Shown piece by piece: positions 34,401-43,887 of a stretch of 64,000 nucleotides of DNA (positions are counted from its first letter, which is position 1; each line of letters opens with the position of its first letter). The stretch comes from Proruminimicrobium sp964487915. GTDB lineage: Bacteria > Elusimicrobiota > Endomicrobiia > Endomicrobiales > Endomicrobiaceae. The notes under the pieces are model-generated. The model was not told the DNA's origin and ran no database searches. It saw nothing but the letters and a program-made list of their open reading frames with translations. The translations under genes were made by a program, and so were the position numbers. The stretch lies in contig CAZASN010000001.1 of NCBI GenBank assembly GCA_964487915.1, positions 186,001-250,000 on the forward strand, in the 5' to 3' direction.

Positions 34401-35309
34401 ATGATTTTATGGATTGTCGCAATAGTGGTGGTTATCATATTTATCGCAAATACGGTCAGGATCGTACAACAGTATGAAAAAGGGCTTGTGGAAACTTTAG
34501 GTAAATATTCGTCTACCGTTGATGCCGGCGTAAATATTATAATACCGTTATTTCAAAATTTGAGAAAAATTGATATGAGAGAACAGGTAATGGACGTCGC
34601 TCCTCAAAATGTTATCACAAAAGATAACGTTACCGTTACGGTTGACGCCATAATATACTTTCAGATAACCGATCCGGTAAAAGTAGTTTATAACGTCGCA
34701 AATTTCGCAATGGCTGCGTTAAAACTTGCTCAGACCAATCTTAGAAACGTTATAGGAGACATGGAACTTGATACTACTCTTACTTCAAGAGAAAAGATAA
34801 ACACGCAGCTCAGAACGGTAATGGATGAGGCTACAGATAAATGGGGCGTCAAAATTACAAGAGTTGAAATACAAAAAATAGATCCTCCTAAAGATATTAC
34901 TGATTCAATGTCAAAGCAGATGAAAGCCGAAAGAGAAAAAAGAGCCAATATATTGGATGCGGAAGGTTTCAGACAAGCGGCTATTTTAAAAGCCGAAGGC
35001 GCAAGACAGGCGGTTATTTTGGAAGCCGAGGCTAAAAGGCAGCAGTCTATTCTTGAAGCTGAAGGTCAGGCCGAAGCGATAAAAAGAGTCGCTGATGCCC
35101 AAAAATATGAAATTGACACAATATATAACGCGATTCATGCCGGTAAACCTACAAATGACCTGTTGGCTATAAAATATATGGAAGCCCTTACAAAAGTCGC
35201 CGACGGAAACGCGACAAAAATATTTTTGCCTTTGGAAACATCCGGAGTGATGGGGTCTGTTGCCGGAATTGCTGAATTGTTTAAAGAGAAAGGAAAAGAA
35301 AGCAAATAA
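34401..35309 (+). CDS. SPFH/Band 7 (stomatin/QmcA-like) membrane protein
   Basis: 302 residues: one N-terminal membrane helix (3-20), an SPFH domain (YEKGLVETLGKY to about residue 190, with the PLFQNLRKIDMREQVMDV and DAIIYFQITDP blocks), a long Ala/Glu/Arg/Gln-rich coiled coil with repeated AEG.RQAAILKAEG units (about 190-240), and a short C-terminal tail. Such proteins form ring-like oligomers that organise membranes and proteases. The neighbouring NfeD gene is its usual partner. A strong terminator follows. Confidence 0.93.
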   Translation: MILWIVAIVVVIIFIANTVRIVQQYEKGLVETLGKYSSTVDAGVNIIIPLFQNLRKIDMREQVMDVAPQNVITKDNVTVTVDAIIYFQITDPVKVVYNVANFAMAALKLAQTNLRNVIGDMELDTTLTSREKINTQLRTVMDEATDKWGVKITRVEIQKIDPPKDITDSMSKQMKAEREKRANILDAEGFRQAAILKAEGARQAVILEAEAKRQQSILEAEGQAEAIKRVADAQKYEIDTIYNAIHAGKPTNDLLAIKYMEALTKVADGNATKIFLPLETSGVMGSVAGIAELFKEKGKESK

Positions 35310-35323
35310 AATAATATATAAAT

Positions 35324-35365
35324 AAAAAAGACGTCTGTTGAAAACAAAAAACAGGCGTCTTTTTT
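35324..35365. terminator. Bidirectional terminator between SPFH and TPR genes
   Basis: AAAAAAGACG-T-CTGTT and AACAG-G-CGTCTTTTTT form a long stem with one mismatch around an eleven-base loop, with A and T runs at either end. It ends the plus-strand lepA operon and the minus-strand operon coming the other way. Confidence 0.9.
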
Positions 35366-36365
35366 ATTTGTACGTATTTAGCATATTTTCAGAATGTTTC
35401 CTTATGTATTCGGATTTTGTCGACGCAATAAGTTTATTTAGTGTATTGCGAGCCGTATTTTTATCGGATAAATAATAATATGTTTCGGCAAGCAGAAAAT
35501 CAATTACTTCTATGTCAGGGAATTTGTTTTTTAGAGATAAAAGCAGATTTTTTGCTTTTTCATAACGTTGAAATAAAATATAAAGTGAAGCCAGATTTAA
35601 CGATACGTCCAAATCATATCCGTTAGTTTCCAAAGCCAGTAAAAGCGTTTTTTCCGCATCTTTAAATCTTCCGTGTTCTTTATAAAGTTTTGCAAGCGTT
35701 AAGGCGACGTCATTATGTATTTGCGTGCAGTAAACCTGTTCCAGCATATTTATCGCTTTATCTACAAAACCGAGTTCTATCGCCGCTTTTGCCATTTTTA
35801 TTGAAGTAGATACGTCTTGCTGGATTTTTTGCGCCGCTTCATAGTGTTTGTATGCCAGATCAAAAGCGCCCTGCATGGCGTATATGTCGGCTATTTTTAC
35901 GTTTGCATGTCTTGAGTTCTTATCAATTAAAAGGGCTTCCTGGTACTTGCTTTTTGCATTTTCATACAATATATTCTGCATGTAAATATCGGCCAATATT
36001 ATTTTCGGCAAAATGTTTTTAGGATATAAAAACTCGGCTTCTTTGCAAACGTCAATCGCGGAATTGTAATTGTTTATAAGTTTGTAAGTGTCTATAAGAT
36101 AAATATAAATCTGAAATTTTTGTTTTTTCGTCAATTTGGAATCGGGTTCAATCAGTTTTAAGCAAAGTTCTTTTGATTCGTCGTATCTTTCGTTTGTAAT
36201 ATAAAATTTTATAAGATTTTGTTTTGCCGCGACTTCTTCTTTTTTGTTTTTAGCCGTATCCGCTTTTTCAAGTAAAATTTTTTCCTCTATCAAATTGCCG
36301 GCAAATGAATACGACGGCAATAAAAATATTAAAATTAATAATATAAGAAATTTATATTTTGACAT
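35364..36365 (-). CDS. Exported TPR-repeat protein
   Basis: 333 residues with a signal peptide (1-22) and then about eight to nine tetratricopeptide-like repeats over the whole length. Expected in the periplasm. Its start lies inside the end of the membrane-protein gene upstream (14-base overlap), so the two are co-translated; they probably act together in an envelope or glycosylation task. No enzymatic motif. Confidence 0.85.
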   Translation of the reverse strand: MSKYKFLILLILIFLLPSYSFAGNLIEEKILLEKADTAKNKKEEVAAKQNLIKFYITNERYDESKELCLKLIEPDSKLTKKQKFQIYIYLIDTYKLINNYNSAIDVCKEAEFLYPKNILPKIILADIYMQNILYENAKSKYQEALLIDKNSRHANVKIADIYAMQGAFDLAYKHYEAAQKIQQDVSTSIKMAKAAIELGFVDKAINMLEQVYCTQIHNDVALTLAKLYKEHGRFKDAEKTLLLALETNGYDLDVSLNLASLYILFQRYEKAKNLLLSLKNKFPDIEVIDFLLAETYYYLSDKNTARNTLNKLIASTKSEYIRKHSENMLNTYK

Positions 36366-37902
36366 TTTTCAAATCTTCCTCTTGCCGGGATATTAAATTA
36401 TCCGTTATTTCGCGGTTTCCGGTAAACTCAACAGCCTGATTGTAATAATAAGCGCTTTTATCCGCGTTTCCAACGTATTTATAGCATATAAATAATTTAA
36501 TCAAAATATCCTTTTTGTCAAAATTGATAATAGGCTCAAGAATATTTATTGCCTGCTGATAGTTTCCTTCATATATATTGATTACGGCCAAAAGATAAAG
36601 ATTATACGCGTTTTTATAGCCTGTTATTTCGGCGATTTCTTTAATTTTCTCGGCAGCTTTATGGGTATTCCCATTTTTCAATAGATGATAAGAATACAGA
36701 TTTGCAAAAACCGTATTATAATTTGGTTTTTCTGAATCTACTTTTTGTAAAAATGTTAAAGGGTTTTCAAAATACTTTGATTGTTTTATTGTTAAAAAAA
36801 ATGATATTGATATTATGACTGCAAAAATAACGCATATTATTTTTTTGTTTTTAATTTGTTGTAAAAATGAACAGAAAGGAATAAGAATACAGGCTAATGG
36901 TATATACATTCTGCTTGCCTGATAAAATAATTGTCCGGCCAATAAATTAACAGAAATAATTATTATGGGCAGTGTAAAATAAAGAATTTTTTCATATATT
37001 GTCAATTTACAAAAAATCGCAAATAATAAACTTATACAAAATGCAAGTATTCCTAAATAAAAAGAGGAGTCCGTGACATATCCGGAAAAATGTATTTTTA
37101 AAAAATATGCCCCGCAATAATAATCAAAAAAAACTTTATAACTCGCGAATAAATTATTCAAATAGTGGATTATTGTGAATTCTTTTGATGATATATGCAT
37201 ATGTAGAAGTAAAAACAATAGCGATACAAGTGACCACAATAAAATAAATTTTAAGGTTTTTATTCTTGACAACTTTTTATGGATAATAATGCAAACATAT
37301 ACAAGCGTGATAATCAGTGCAATTTCTTTTGTAAATAGAGACATTATAAATAAAATATAATGTATTAATAATAAATATTTTTTTTGAGTTTTTAGATATT
37401 CTAATAAAAATATAACGGATGATAATAAAAAAATAAAAAGCAATAAATCATTCCTGCCGGGAATCCAAGCAACTGAAAAAATATTTATAGGGTGAGCCGC
37501 AAATACCAATGCGGCAAGAAAAGATATTAAAAAATCAAAATAGTAACGTTTTAAAAAAAAGAATAGCAGCATAGATGCTATTATGTGGAGCATTACATTT
37601 GTCGTATGAAACGCATAAGGCGAAGAGTTGGATATTAAATTGTCAAGCATAACAGATAAAGATAGAATCGGTCTGAAGTATGATGAGAGATTATTTAAAA
37701 AAAATGTGTTTGTAAAAATATCAATAATTGATATGTTGCTAAAAGTCATCGTTATAAAAGTATCATCATCAATGCCTGATATATCGTAAGATAATGTTTT
37801 ATGATATAGAAAGAAAGTAAAAAAAAATATAGATATATAAATTAGAAAAAATATGATTTTTTTATTGCTATAGTTTTTATAATCAGTCATTATGTTTTTC
37901 AT
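36352..37902 (-). CDS. TMTC/PMT-like multi-pass membrane protein with C-terminal TPRs
   Basis: 516 residues with about ten membrane helices and two to three TPRs at the C-terminus (from about residue 400). After helix 1 comes a loop with the acidic motif GIDDDTF, then RPILSLSVMLDN, a HTTNVMLH motif and AAHPINIFSVAWIPGRNDLL. This order is that of GT-C-type protein O-mannosyltransferase-like TMTC proteins, where the acidic pair in the first loop is catalytic. Donor and target are unknown. A clear paralogue is at 47229-48986. It overlaps both neighbours. Confidence 0.8.
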   Translation of the reverse strand: MKNIMTDYKNYSNKKIIFFLIYISIFFFTFFLYHKTLSYDISGIDDDTFITMTFSNISIIDIFTNTFFLNNLSSYFRPILSLSVMLDNLISNSSPYAFHTTNVMLHIIASMLLFFFLKRYYFDFLISFLAALVFAAHPINIFSVAWIPGRNDLLLFIFLLSSVIFLLEYLKTQKKYLLLIHYILFIMSLFTKEIALIITLVYVCIIIHKKLSRIKTLKFILLWSLVSLLFLLLHMHISSKEFTIIHYLNNLFASYKVFFDYYCGAYFLKIHFSGYVTDSSFYLGILAFCISLLFAIFCKLTIYEKILYFTLPIIIISVNLLAGQLFYQASRMYIPLACILIPFCSFLQQIKNKKIICVIFAVIISISFFLTIKQSKYFENPLTFLQKVDSEKPNYNTVFANLYSYHLLKNGNTHKAAEKIKEIAEITGYKNAYNLYLLAVINIYEGNYQQAINILEPIINFDKKDILIKLFICYKYVGNADKSAYYYNQAVEFTGNREITDNLISRQEEDLKNVKI

Positions 37903-38839
37903 AAATTTTTTTAATGATAATTTCTTTGATTTTATTTACGTTGTTTTTACCCGCTACAAAGCCGGATTGTATGCAGTTTTCCGCTTTGTTTAAATCAAGA
38001 ACGCTGATATCTTTAACATCAGGTCTTATGACAATATCTGACATTGCAAGATTCATCTCGTCTTTTTGCTGTCCCTGTATGTATATTGCCTGATACAAAG
38101 TTGACATAACGTTTGAGAATGAGTTTTTTGTGATATCTGCTGCTACGCTGACCGTAATGATAATATCCGGTTCAAATAATTTCGCTACCGATACGGGAAT
38201 ATTTTCAACAAGACCGCCGTCAACGAGATATCTTTGCCCGTATTCTACGGGAGCAAATATTCCGGGAATCGTTGAACTTGCCCTTGTAGCCAATGCGACA
38301 TCGCCTTCTTTTAAAATAATTCGTTCTCCGGTTGATATATCGGTTGCTATGCACGCAAAAGGAATATCCAGCTGAAAAAATTGCTTGTCTCCCAAAGTTT
38401 TTCTTAAATAATTCTCAAGTTTTTTTGTTGAGAGAAGTTTTTCGGACAGAATAAGAGTCAGCATTGAGATAGTGTTTAAATTGCTTATATCTTTCCAGCG
38501 TATATTGTTGGCAAGATTTTGCAGTTCATTTGTTGATACTCCCGAGCAGTAGAGAGAGCCTACGAGCGCTCCGATACTGGTTCCTACAATCATATCAAAC
38601 GGTATATTTTCTTCTTCAAGAGCTTTGATTACTCCTATATGGGCCAAACCTCTGGCTCCGCCTCCGCCCAGCACCAGAATAATTTTCGGTCTTTTTGAAG
38701 CCGGCAGACTTGAAACTTTATCCCAAAGATAATTTTGAAGAAAAGCTTCCTGATCAAAACAAAAAGCCATATTATTTAAAAATAATACGGCTGTAATGAT
38801 TAATATAACAGGAATGTTTTTTTTCATATTATTCTGCAA
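37883..38839 (-). CDS. Exported patatin-like phospholipase
   Basis: 318 residues with a signal peptide (1-26) and a patatin domain: oxyanion hole GGGGARGLAHIGV (about 57-69), nucleophile Ser in GTSIGAL (about 86-92), and the catalytic Asp in VDGGLVENIPV (about 205). Catalytic dyad is complete, so an active lipid hydrolase is likely; exported bacterial patatins may be periplasmic or outer-membrane. There is no C-terminal barrel. Overlaps the TolC-like gene upstream by 11 bases. Confidence 0.92.
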   Translation of the reverse strand: MQNNMKKNIPVILIITAVLFLNNMAFCFDQEAFLQNYLWDKVSSLPASKRPKIILVLGGGGARGLAHIGVIKALEEENIPFDMIVGTSIGALVGSLYCSGVSTNELQNLANNIRWKDISNLNTISMLTLILSEKLLSTKKLENYLRKTLGDKQFFQLDIPFACIATDISTGERIILKEGDVALATRASSTIPGIFAPVEYGQRYLVDGGLVENIPVSVAKLFEPDIIITVSVAADITKNSFSNVMSTLYQAIYIQGQQKDEMNLAMSDIVIRPDVKDISVLDLNKAENCIQSGFVAGKNNVNKIKEIIIKKIYEKHND

Positions 38840-40046
38840 GTTTAAGGTTTAGTTCGGATATTTGTCTGCCAAGGGATAATTCAAGTTCAAACAGGCTTTT
38901 AAGATAGTTATACTTAACTTCCATTTTATATATTTTTTCTTCAAGATTTTTTATTATGTCTTTTTGTTTTGCCGGTTCGGCGTTTTTTGAGGCTTTTTCA
39001 TACCAGAAAGAATATTTGGCAAAAGCTTTTCTTACCTGCAGTTTTATTTTTTCTTCTTCTTTTGATCTTTCAAGCGTTGCCTGCCGCGCCTGTATCTTTT
39101 TTTCTTTTATCTTTGCGAATAAAGAACCTCCGTCAAATATGGGAACGTTGAGGTTTAATGAAATGTACCAGTCTTTTTCAATGCCTCTGGAATCTCCCAT
39201 AAGCCAGTCGTAAGAAGTTCCGAACATAATTGTCGGATATTTTTCCATAGTAAGCAGATTTACTTCTATTCCGTCAATGGTTTCCTGATATTGAGTGTTT
39301 TTCATTTCAGGTCTGAACTGGTAAGCCCATAAAATACACTGATCTATGTTTAAATCCAAATTTTCAATTTCTATGGACCCGGATAATTCAATGACTGTAT
39401 CCAGCCCCAAACCTATTAAATTTAAAAAATCAAGCATCTGGATTCCGTATTCGTATTCGCATATTTCAAGCTTATCTTGTAAATTATCCAAATCGTCCTG
39501 CAGTCTTTTATTTTTTGACAAAGTTTCTATGGTTTGTCTGTAAAGCTTGATTTTTTCCTGAATAAGAATAATTTTATAAAAGCTTGTTTTTACTTCCGCG
39601 ATCACTTCGTTAGTTTTTATATCCGATTTGTTTTTTACCTGTGATAAAGATACTTTTGCAAGTTCGTTTGTGGCGGAAGTCCTGCCCCCGTTGTATATTG
39701 TCTGCCATAAAGACAATCTGTTTGAATAATACAAATCCTGAGTCCCGCTTGGAAGATATGTGACGCTTGGAAGAGATTCGGAATTAATGACGGTCGGGAT
39801 ATCGTTTGAAAATTTAGAAACGTTAAGATTGAAGTTTATAACCGGATAATACAAAGTTTGTGTTTTTTTAATTCTTTGTTCGGCAAACAAAACAGATTGT
39901 TTGTTGATCAGTATGTCGTGGTTGATATTTAAAGCCTGTCTTATGCTGGCGTCAAGAGTAAGAATCCTTTCCGGATACTGCGAAAAAACATTCGGCCCGA
40001 ATACAAGAAGCAAAGATAAAACGGCAAATAATTTTATTTTATGCAT
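38829..40046 (-). CDS. TolC-family outer-membrane protein
   Basis: 405 residues: signal peptide (1-22), then two alpha-helical hairpin repeats typical of outer-membrane factors, with NLNVSKFSND and LNLNVPIFDGG strand segments. The C-terminal third is a long coiled coil. There is no adaptor or pump gene next to it; the neighbours are argH and a patatin gene, so its inner-membrane partner is elsewhere. The ATG at 40046 lies within the end of argH (13-base overlap). Confidence 0.87.
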   Translation of the reverse strand: MHKIKLFAVLSLLLVFGPNVFSQYPERILTLDASIRQALNINHDILINKQSVLFAEQRIKKTQTLYYPVINFNLNVSKFSNDIPTVINSESLPSVTYLPSGTQDLYYSNRLSLWQTIYNGGRTSATNELAKVSLSQVKNKSDIKTNEVIAEVKTSFYKIILIQEKIKLYRQTIETLSKNKRLQDDLDNLQDKLEICEYEYGIQMLDFLNLIGLGLDTVIELSGSIEIENLDLNIDQCILWAYQFRPEMKNTQYQETIDGIEVNLLTMEKYPTIMFGTSYDWLMGDSRGIEKDWYISLNLNVPIFDGGSLFAKIKEKKIQARQATLERSKEEEKIKLQVRKAFAKYSFWYEKASKNAEPAKQKDIIKNLEEKIYKMEVKYNYLKSLFELELSLGRQISELNLKLAE

Positions 40047-41362
40047 TTTTTTATATCCGCTATTTGTTTTAAGACGGATTTTTTTGAAGTTCCGCCGTAA
40101 GAATTTTTTGCGTTTATTATATTTTCTATATTGATAAATTTGAAAATGTCTTTTTCTATTTCTTTTGAAAAAGTTTTATATTCTTCTATTGAAAGTTCAT
40201 TGAGAGTTTTTTCTTTTTTTACGCAGTAATTTACAATATTTTTTACCGTCGCATGGGCGGTTCTGAAAGGAATATTTTTTCTGGCAAGATAATCTGCGAT
40301 TTCTGTTGCCTGAATAAAGCCTTTTTGAGTGCTTTTTAATGTTTTTTCGCCGTTAAATGAAAATGAATTCATCATATCGGTCATAACTTCAAGACACAGC
40401 TTAACGGTATCAGTTGCGTCAAATACCGGCGGTTTATCTTCCTGCAAATCTCTGTTGTAGGCAAGAGGAAGGGCTTTTACTATGGTAAGAAGAGCTGTTA
40501 AATCTCCGAATACGCGGCCTGATTTTCCTCTTATGATTTCAGCGCAGTCCGGATTTCTTTTCTGGGGCATTATTGAAGAACCTGACGTAAAGATATCTCC
40601 GATTTTTATAAATCCGAATTCCGCCGAGGACCATATTATTATTTCTTCGGCAAATTTTGACAAATGCGCCGCTATAAGAGAAAGATCAAAAACATATTCG
40701 CAGGCAAAATCCCTGTCGCTTACGGCGTCAAGCGAATTTTGCGTTATTGAATCAAAATTTAAAAGTTTTGCGGTATAATTTCTGTCTATTTTAAAAGACG
40801 TTCCGGCAAGCGCCGCGCTTCCCAGAGGAAGAACGTTTACTCTTTTTAAACAGTCTTCAAGTCTTTCTTTATCTCTTTGAAGCATCCAAGCGTAGGCCAA
40901 AAGATAATGCGCTCCCAAAACCGGCTGCGCAGGCTGAAGATGAGTGTACCCCGGCATTATCACGTCAACTGATTTTCCGGCTTTATCCGCAAGAACCGAC
41001 TGTAAAGCGGAAATCATTTTTATTGTTGAAAGTATTTCTGTTCTTAAATAAATTCTTAAATCGGTTGCGACCTGGTCGTTTCTGCTTCTTGCCGTGTGCA
41101 TTTTGCCGCCGACAGGTCCTATTCTTTTTATAAGTTCTTTTTCTATAGCGTAATGAATATCTTCTTCTTTCGGTAGCTGCCGGCCTTTTTCAATGTCTTT
41201 TAATATTGAAGAAAGCCCTTTGATTATTTTTGCTCCGTCTGAAGCGGTTAAAATTTTGGTTTTTACAAGCATTTTTACATGAGCGACGGAACCTTCAATG
41301 TCTGCTTTTGCAAGCCGCCAGTCAAAAGAAAAAGAACCTATAAACTGTTCAAAGTTTTTCAT
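40034..41362 (-). CDS. argH: Argininosuccinate lyase
   Basis: Splits argininosuccinate to arginine and fumarate, the last step of arginine synthesis. 442 residues of the fumarase/aspartase superfamily: HTARSRNDQVATDLR (about 88-102), TPGYTHLQPAQP-like (MPGYTHLQPAQP), and the catalytic-Ser loop SGSSIMPQKRNPD near residue 265. Overlaps argG by ATGA. Fumarate released here can enter the fumarase reaction encoded at 15015. Confidence 0.96.
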   Translation of the reverse strand: MKNFEQFIGSFSFDWRLAKADIEGSVAHVKMLVKTKILTASDGAKIIKGLSSILKDIEKGRQLPKEEDIHYAIEKELIKRIGPVGGKMHTARSRNDQVATDLRIYLRTEILSTIKMISALQSVLADKAGKSVDVIMPGYTHLQPAQPVLGAHYLLAYAWMLQRDKERLEDCLKRVNVLPLGSAALAGTSFKIDRNYTAKLLNFDSITQNSLDAVSDRDFACEYVFDLSLIAAHLSKFAEEIIIWSSAEFGFIKIGDIFTSGSSIMPQKRNPDCAEIIRGKSGRVFGDLTALLTIVKALPLAYNRDLQEDKPPVFDATDTVKLCLEVMTDMMNSFSFNGEKTLKSTQKGFIQATEIADYLARKNIPFRTAHATVKNIVNYCVKKEKTLNELSIEEYKTFSKEIEKDIFKFINIENIINAKNSYGGTSKKSVLKQIADIKKCIK

Positions 41363-42567
41363 TTATATTCCTTTCTTAAAATTGCCTGTACTTTCGTAGG
41401 CAGTCCGAACAGATTTATAAAACCTTCGGCGTCTTTCTGGTTGTAAACGGCATCCTTGTCAAATGTGGCAAGTTCTTCCCAGTAAAGAGGATGTTTTGCT
41501 TTTCTTGATACTACTTTTATATTGCCTTTATAAAGACTTACCGTAACGGAACCTGTTACATATTTCTGAGTAACGTTTATAAACGCGTCAAGAGCTTCTC
41601 TTATAGGGGCAAACCATACGCCGTTATAAGCAAGTTCCGCATATTTATGAGACAATATTTCTTTGTAATGGGCGGTATCTCTGTCAACCGTTAAAGATTC
41701 AAGTTCGTTATGCGCAAAATACAAAAGAGTCGCCGCGGGAGCTTCGTATACTCCTCTTGATTTCATTCCGACGAGTCTGTTTTCAACTATGTCAATTCTT
41801 CCTATCGCGTTTGCGCCTGCAACCTGATTGAGTTTTTTTATAAGTTCAACGGGTTTGAAAGATTTTCCGTTTATAGCCACAGGAGTGCCTTTAACAAAAT
41901 CTATTTTAACATAAGTCGGTTTGTTAGGCGCTTCTTTTGGCGAAACCGTCATCTGAAACATTGAGTCGTCATATTCATTTTCAAGATTTTCAAGAATTCC
42001 GCCTTCATAAGATATATGCCATAAGTTGGCGTCTGAAGAATAAGGTTTCGCTTTAGTTACCGGAACGGGAATATTTCTTTTTTTTGCGTAATCTATCGCG
42101 TCATTTCTTGATTTTATTTCCCATTCTCTCCAAGGGGCTATTATTTTTGCTTCAGGCATTAAGGCTTTAAATGCCAGTTCAAATCTTACCTGGTCGTTGC
42201 CTTTTCCGGTTGCTCCGTGGCAGATTGCGTCCGCTTTTTCTTTTTTTGCGACTTCAACGATTTTTTTTGCTATTATCGGCCTTGCAAGCGAAGTTCCGAG
42301 AAGATATCTGTTCTCATAAAGCGCGTTTGCTTTGACTGCCGGAAATATATAATCTGTTACAAATTCATGCTGTGCGTCTATGATATAGGCTTTTGAAGCG
42401 CCTGTTTTTATTGCTTTTTCTTTAAGACCTGTGAGTTCTTTGTCCTGTCCGACGTTTACGCAGCATGCTATAACTTCGGCATTGTAATGTTCCTTAATCC
42501 ACGATAAAATAATTGACGTGTCCAACCCGCCCGAATAGGCTACTACTACTTTTTTGATGTCTGACAT
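41359..42567 (-). CDS. argG: Argininosuccinate synthase
   Basis: Joins citrulline and aspartate with ATP. 402 residues with the N-type ATP pyrophosphatase loop AYSGGLDTS (residues 10-18), GATGKGNDQVRFE (about 118-130) and the DANLWHISYEGG block. Start lies 22 bases inside argD, so translation is coupled within argDGH. Confidence 0.97.
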   Translation of the reverse strand: MSDIKKVVVAYSGGLDTSIILSWIKEHYNAEVIACCVNVGQDKELTGLKEKAIKTGASKAYIIDAQHEFVTDYIFPAVKANALYENRYLLGTSLARPIIAKKIVEVAKKEKADAICHGATGKGNDQVRFELAFKALMPEAKIIAPWREWEIKSRNDAIDYAKKRNIPVPVTKAKPYSSDANLWHISYEGGILENLENEYDDSMFQMTVSPKEAPNKPTYVKIDFVKGTPVAINGKSFKPVELIKKLNQVAGANAIGRIDIVENRLVGMKSRGVYEAPAATLLYFAHNELESLTVDRDTAHYKEILSHKYAELAYNGVWFAPIREALDAFINVTQKYVTGSVTVSLYKGNIKVVSRKAKHPLYWEELATFDKDAVYNQKDAEGFINLFGLPTKVQAILRKEYK

Positions 42568-43751
42568 TTTAACGCATCCCCCAGTATTTTGATTGCAAAA
42601 TCTATATCTTTTTTAGTTATGACAAAAGGCGGCAGAAACCTTAGAACGTTTTCTTTAGGACTGTTTATTATCAGGCCTTTGTCGAGACAAAATTCTACTA
42701 TATCTTTGGCGGCAAAATCAAGCTCTACTCCGATAAGAAGACCGATATTCCTGATTTCCTTAACGGAAGGGTATTTTTTCTTCAACTCATTTAATTTTTT
42801 CACAAAATAATCCGCTTTTGCCGATACTTCTTTAAGCAGTTTCGGAGTCATCTGTTTTAAAACCGCAGAAGCAGCCGCGCATGCGACGGGATTTCCTCCG
42901 AAAGTTGAGCCGTGATCTCCTAAAACAAAAAGATTTGCCGTTTTTTTATCGGATATAACCGCTCCCAGCGGCAGACCGTTTGCAATTGATTTGGCAAGCG
43001 TAAAAACATCCGGTTTTACTCCGTAATGCTGCCATGCGAAAAGTTTTCCGGTCCTTCCCATACCGCACTGTACTTCGTCAAATATTAAAAGAAGATCATT
43101 TTTATCGCACAGCTGCCTTAATTGTTTTAAAAAATCTTTTTTGGCCGGTATCATTCCGCCTTCGCATTGGAAAGGTTCAATCATTACCGCAACGGTATTT
43201 GAATTTATCAATTTTTTTACGGAATCAATATCATTGAAATCCGCATATACGAATTTATCAACCAGCGGCGTGATTATTTTATGAAACTTTTCCTGCCCTG
43301 TGGCCGAAAGAGTCGCCAAAGTCCTTCCGTGAAATGAATTTTTAAAAGTTATTATTTCAAATCTTTCCTTATTGTTTTTGGATTTATTTACTTTTCCGTA
43401 TTTCCTTGCCATCTTTATTGCGCCTTCATTTGCTTCGGCTCCGGAATTTGCAAGAAAAACTTTCGCGCCTTTGCCGAACGATTTTAAGGCAAGTTCTTTT
43501 GCAAGTTCAGCCTGTGGTTTTGCGTAGTAAAGATTTGAAATATGCAAAAAACAGTCAAGCTGTTTTTTTATCGCGGCGATTACCGTTTTATCGCAGTGTC
43601 CGAGATTACATACGCTGATCCCTGAAAAGAAATCGGTATATTTTTTGCCGTTTTCGTCCCATAAATACTGGCCTTTTGCTTTTCTGACCGCAATATCCGA
43701 TTTTTTATATGTTTGCATCAAATACTCATTCGTCAATTTTTTTGTATCCAT
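42546..43751 (-). CDS. argD: Acetylornithine aminotransferase
   Basis: PLP enzyme of 401 residues, class III aminotransferase. Seen: NSGAEANEGAIKMARKY (phosphate-binding region), FHGRTLATLSATG, FDEVQCGMGRTGKLFAWQHYGVKPD with the cofactor Asp, and TLAKSIANGLPLGAVI with the Schiff-base Lys. Placement with argG and argH supports a role in arginine synthesis rather than another ornithine or succinyl-diaminopimelate substrate, though dual use is common. First gene of argDGH. Confidence 0.94.
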   Translation of the reverse strand: MDTKKLTNEYLMQTYKKSDIAVRKAKGQYLWDENGKKYTDFFSGISVCNLGHCDKTVIAAIKKQLDCFLHISNLYYAKPQAELAKELALKSFGKGAKVFLANSGAEANEGAIKMARKYGKVNKSKNNKERFEIITFKNSFHGRTLATLSATGQEKFHKIITPLVDKFVYADFNDIDSVKKLINSNTVAVMIEPFQCEGGMIPAKKDFLKQLRQLCDKNDLLLIFDEVQCGMGRTGKLFAWQHYGVKPDVFTLAKSIANGLPLGAVISDKKTANLFVLGDHGSTFGGNPVACAAASAVLKQMTPKLLKEVSAKADYFVKKLNELKKKYPSVKEIRNIGLLIGVELDFAAKDIVEFCLDKGLIINSPKENVLRFLPPFVITKKDIDFAIKILGDALKCQTSKK

Positions 43752-43783
43752 AGAATTCTCCGTAAAAATAATAAATTTCGTAT

Positions 43784-43812
43784 ATTAAAACATTTATATT
43801 TAAGTTTGACAA
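43784..43812 (-). promoter_or_regulatory. argDGH promoter
   Basis: On the minus strand TTGTCA (43812-43807) and TTTAAT (43789-43784), 17 bases apart, about 33 bases before the argD ATG. I see no clear ARG box. Confidence 0.65.
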
Positions 43813-43833
43813 GAGAAATGATTTTCCGCCCGT

Positions 43834-43862
43834 TTGACAATCGGGTTATTTTTCAATAACAT
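43834..43862 (+). promoter_or_regulatory. Probable promoter of the HAD phosphatase/G1P dehydrogenase genes
   Basis: A perfect TTGACA at 43834-43839 with TAACAT at 43857-43862 after 17 bases. The -10 matches consensus at four positions only. It diverges from the argDGH promoter. Confidence 0.5.
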
Positions 43863-43887
43863 TAAAGGTAAAAAAACGGGTACTAAA

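Noticed and set aside
38829..40046. TolC-like protein as part of the cus pump
   Set aside because: The cus operon has its own channel gene at 10553-11830, and this gene lies in an arginine/patatin neighbourhood 27 kb away.
43834..43887. TTG start of the HAD phosphatase frame
   Set aside because: The TTG is part of a perfect TTGACA -35 box and would add 18 unrelated residues before the conserved N-terminus.
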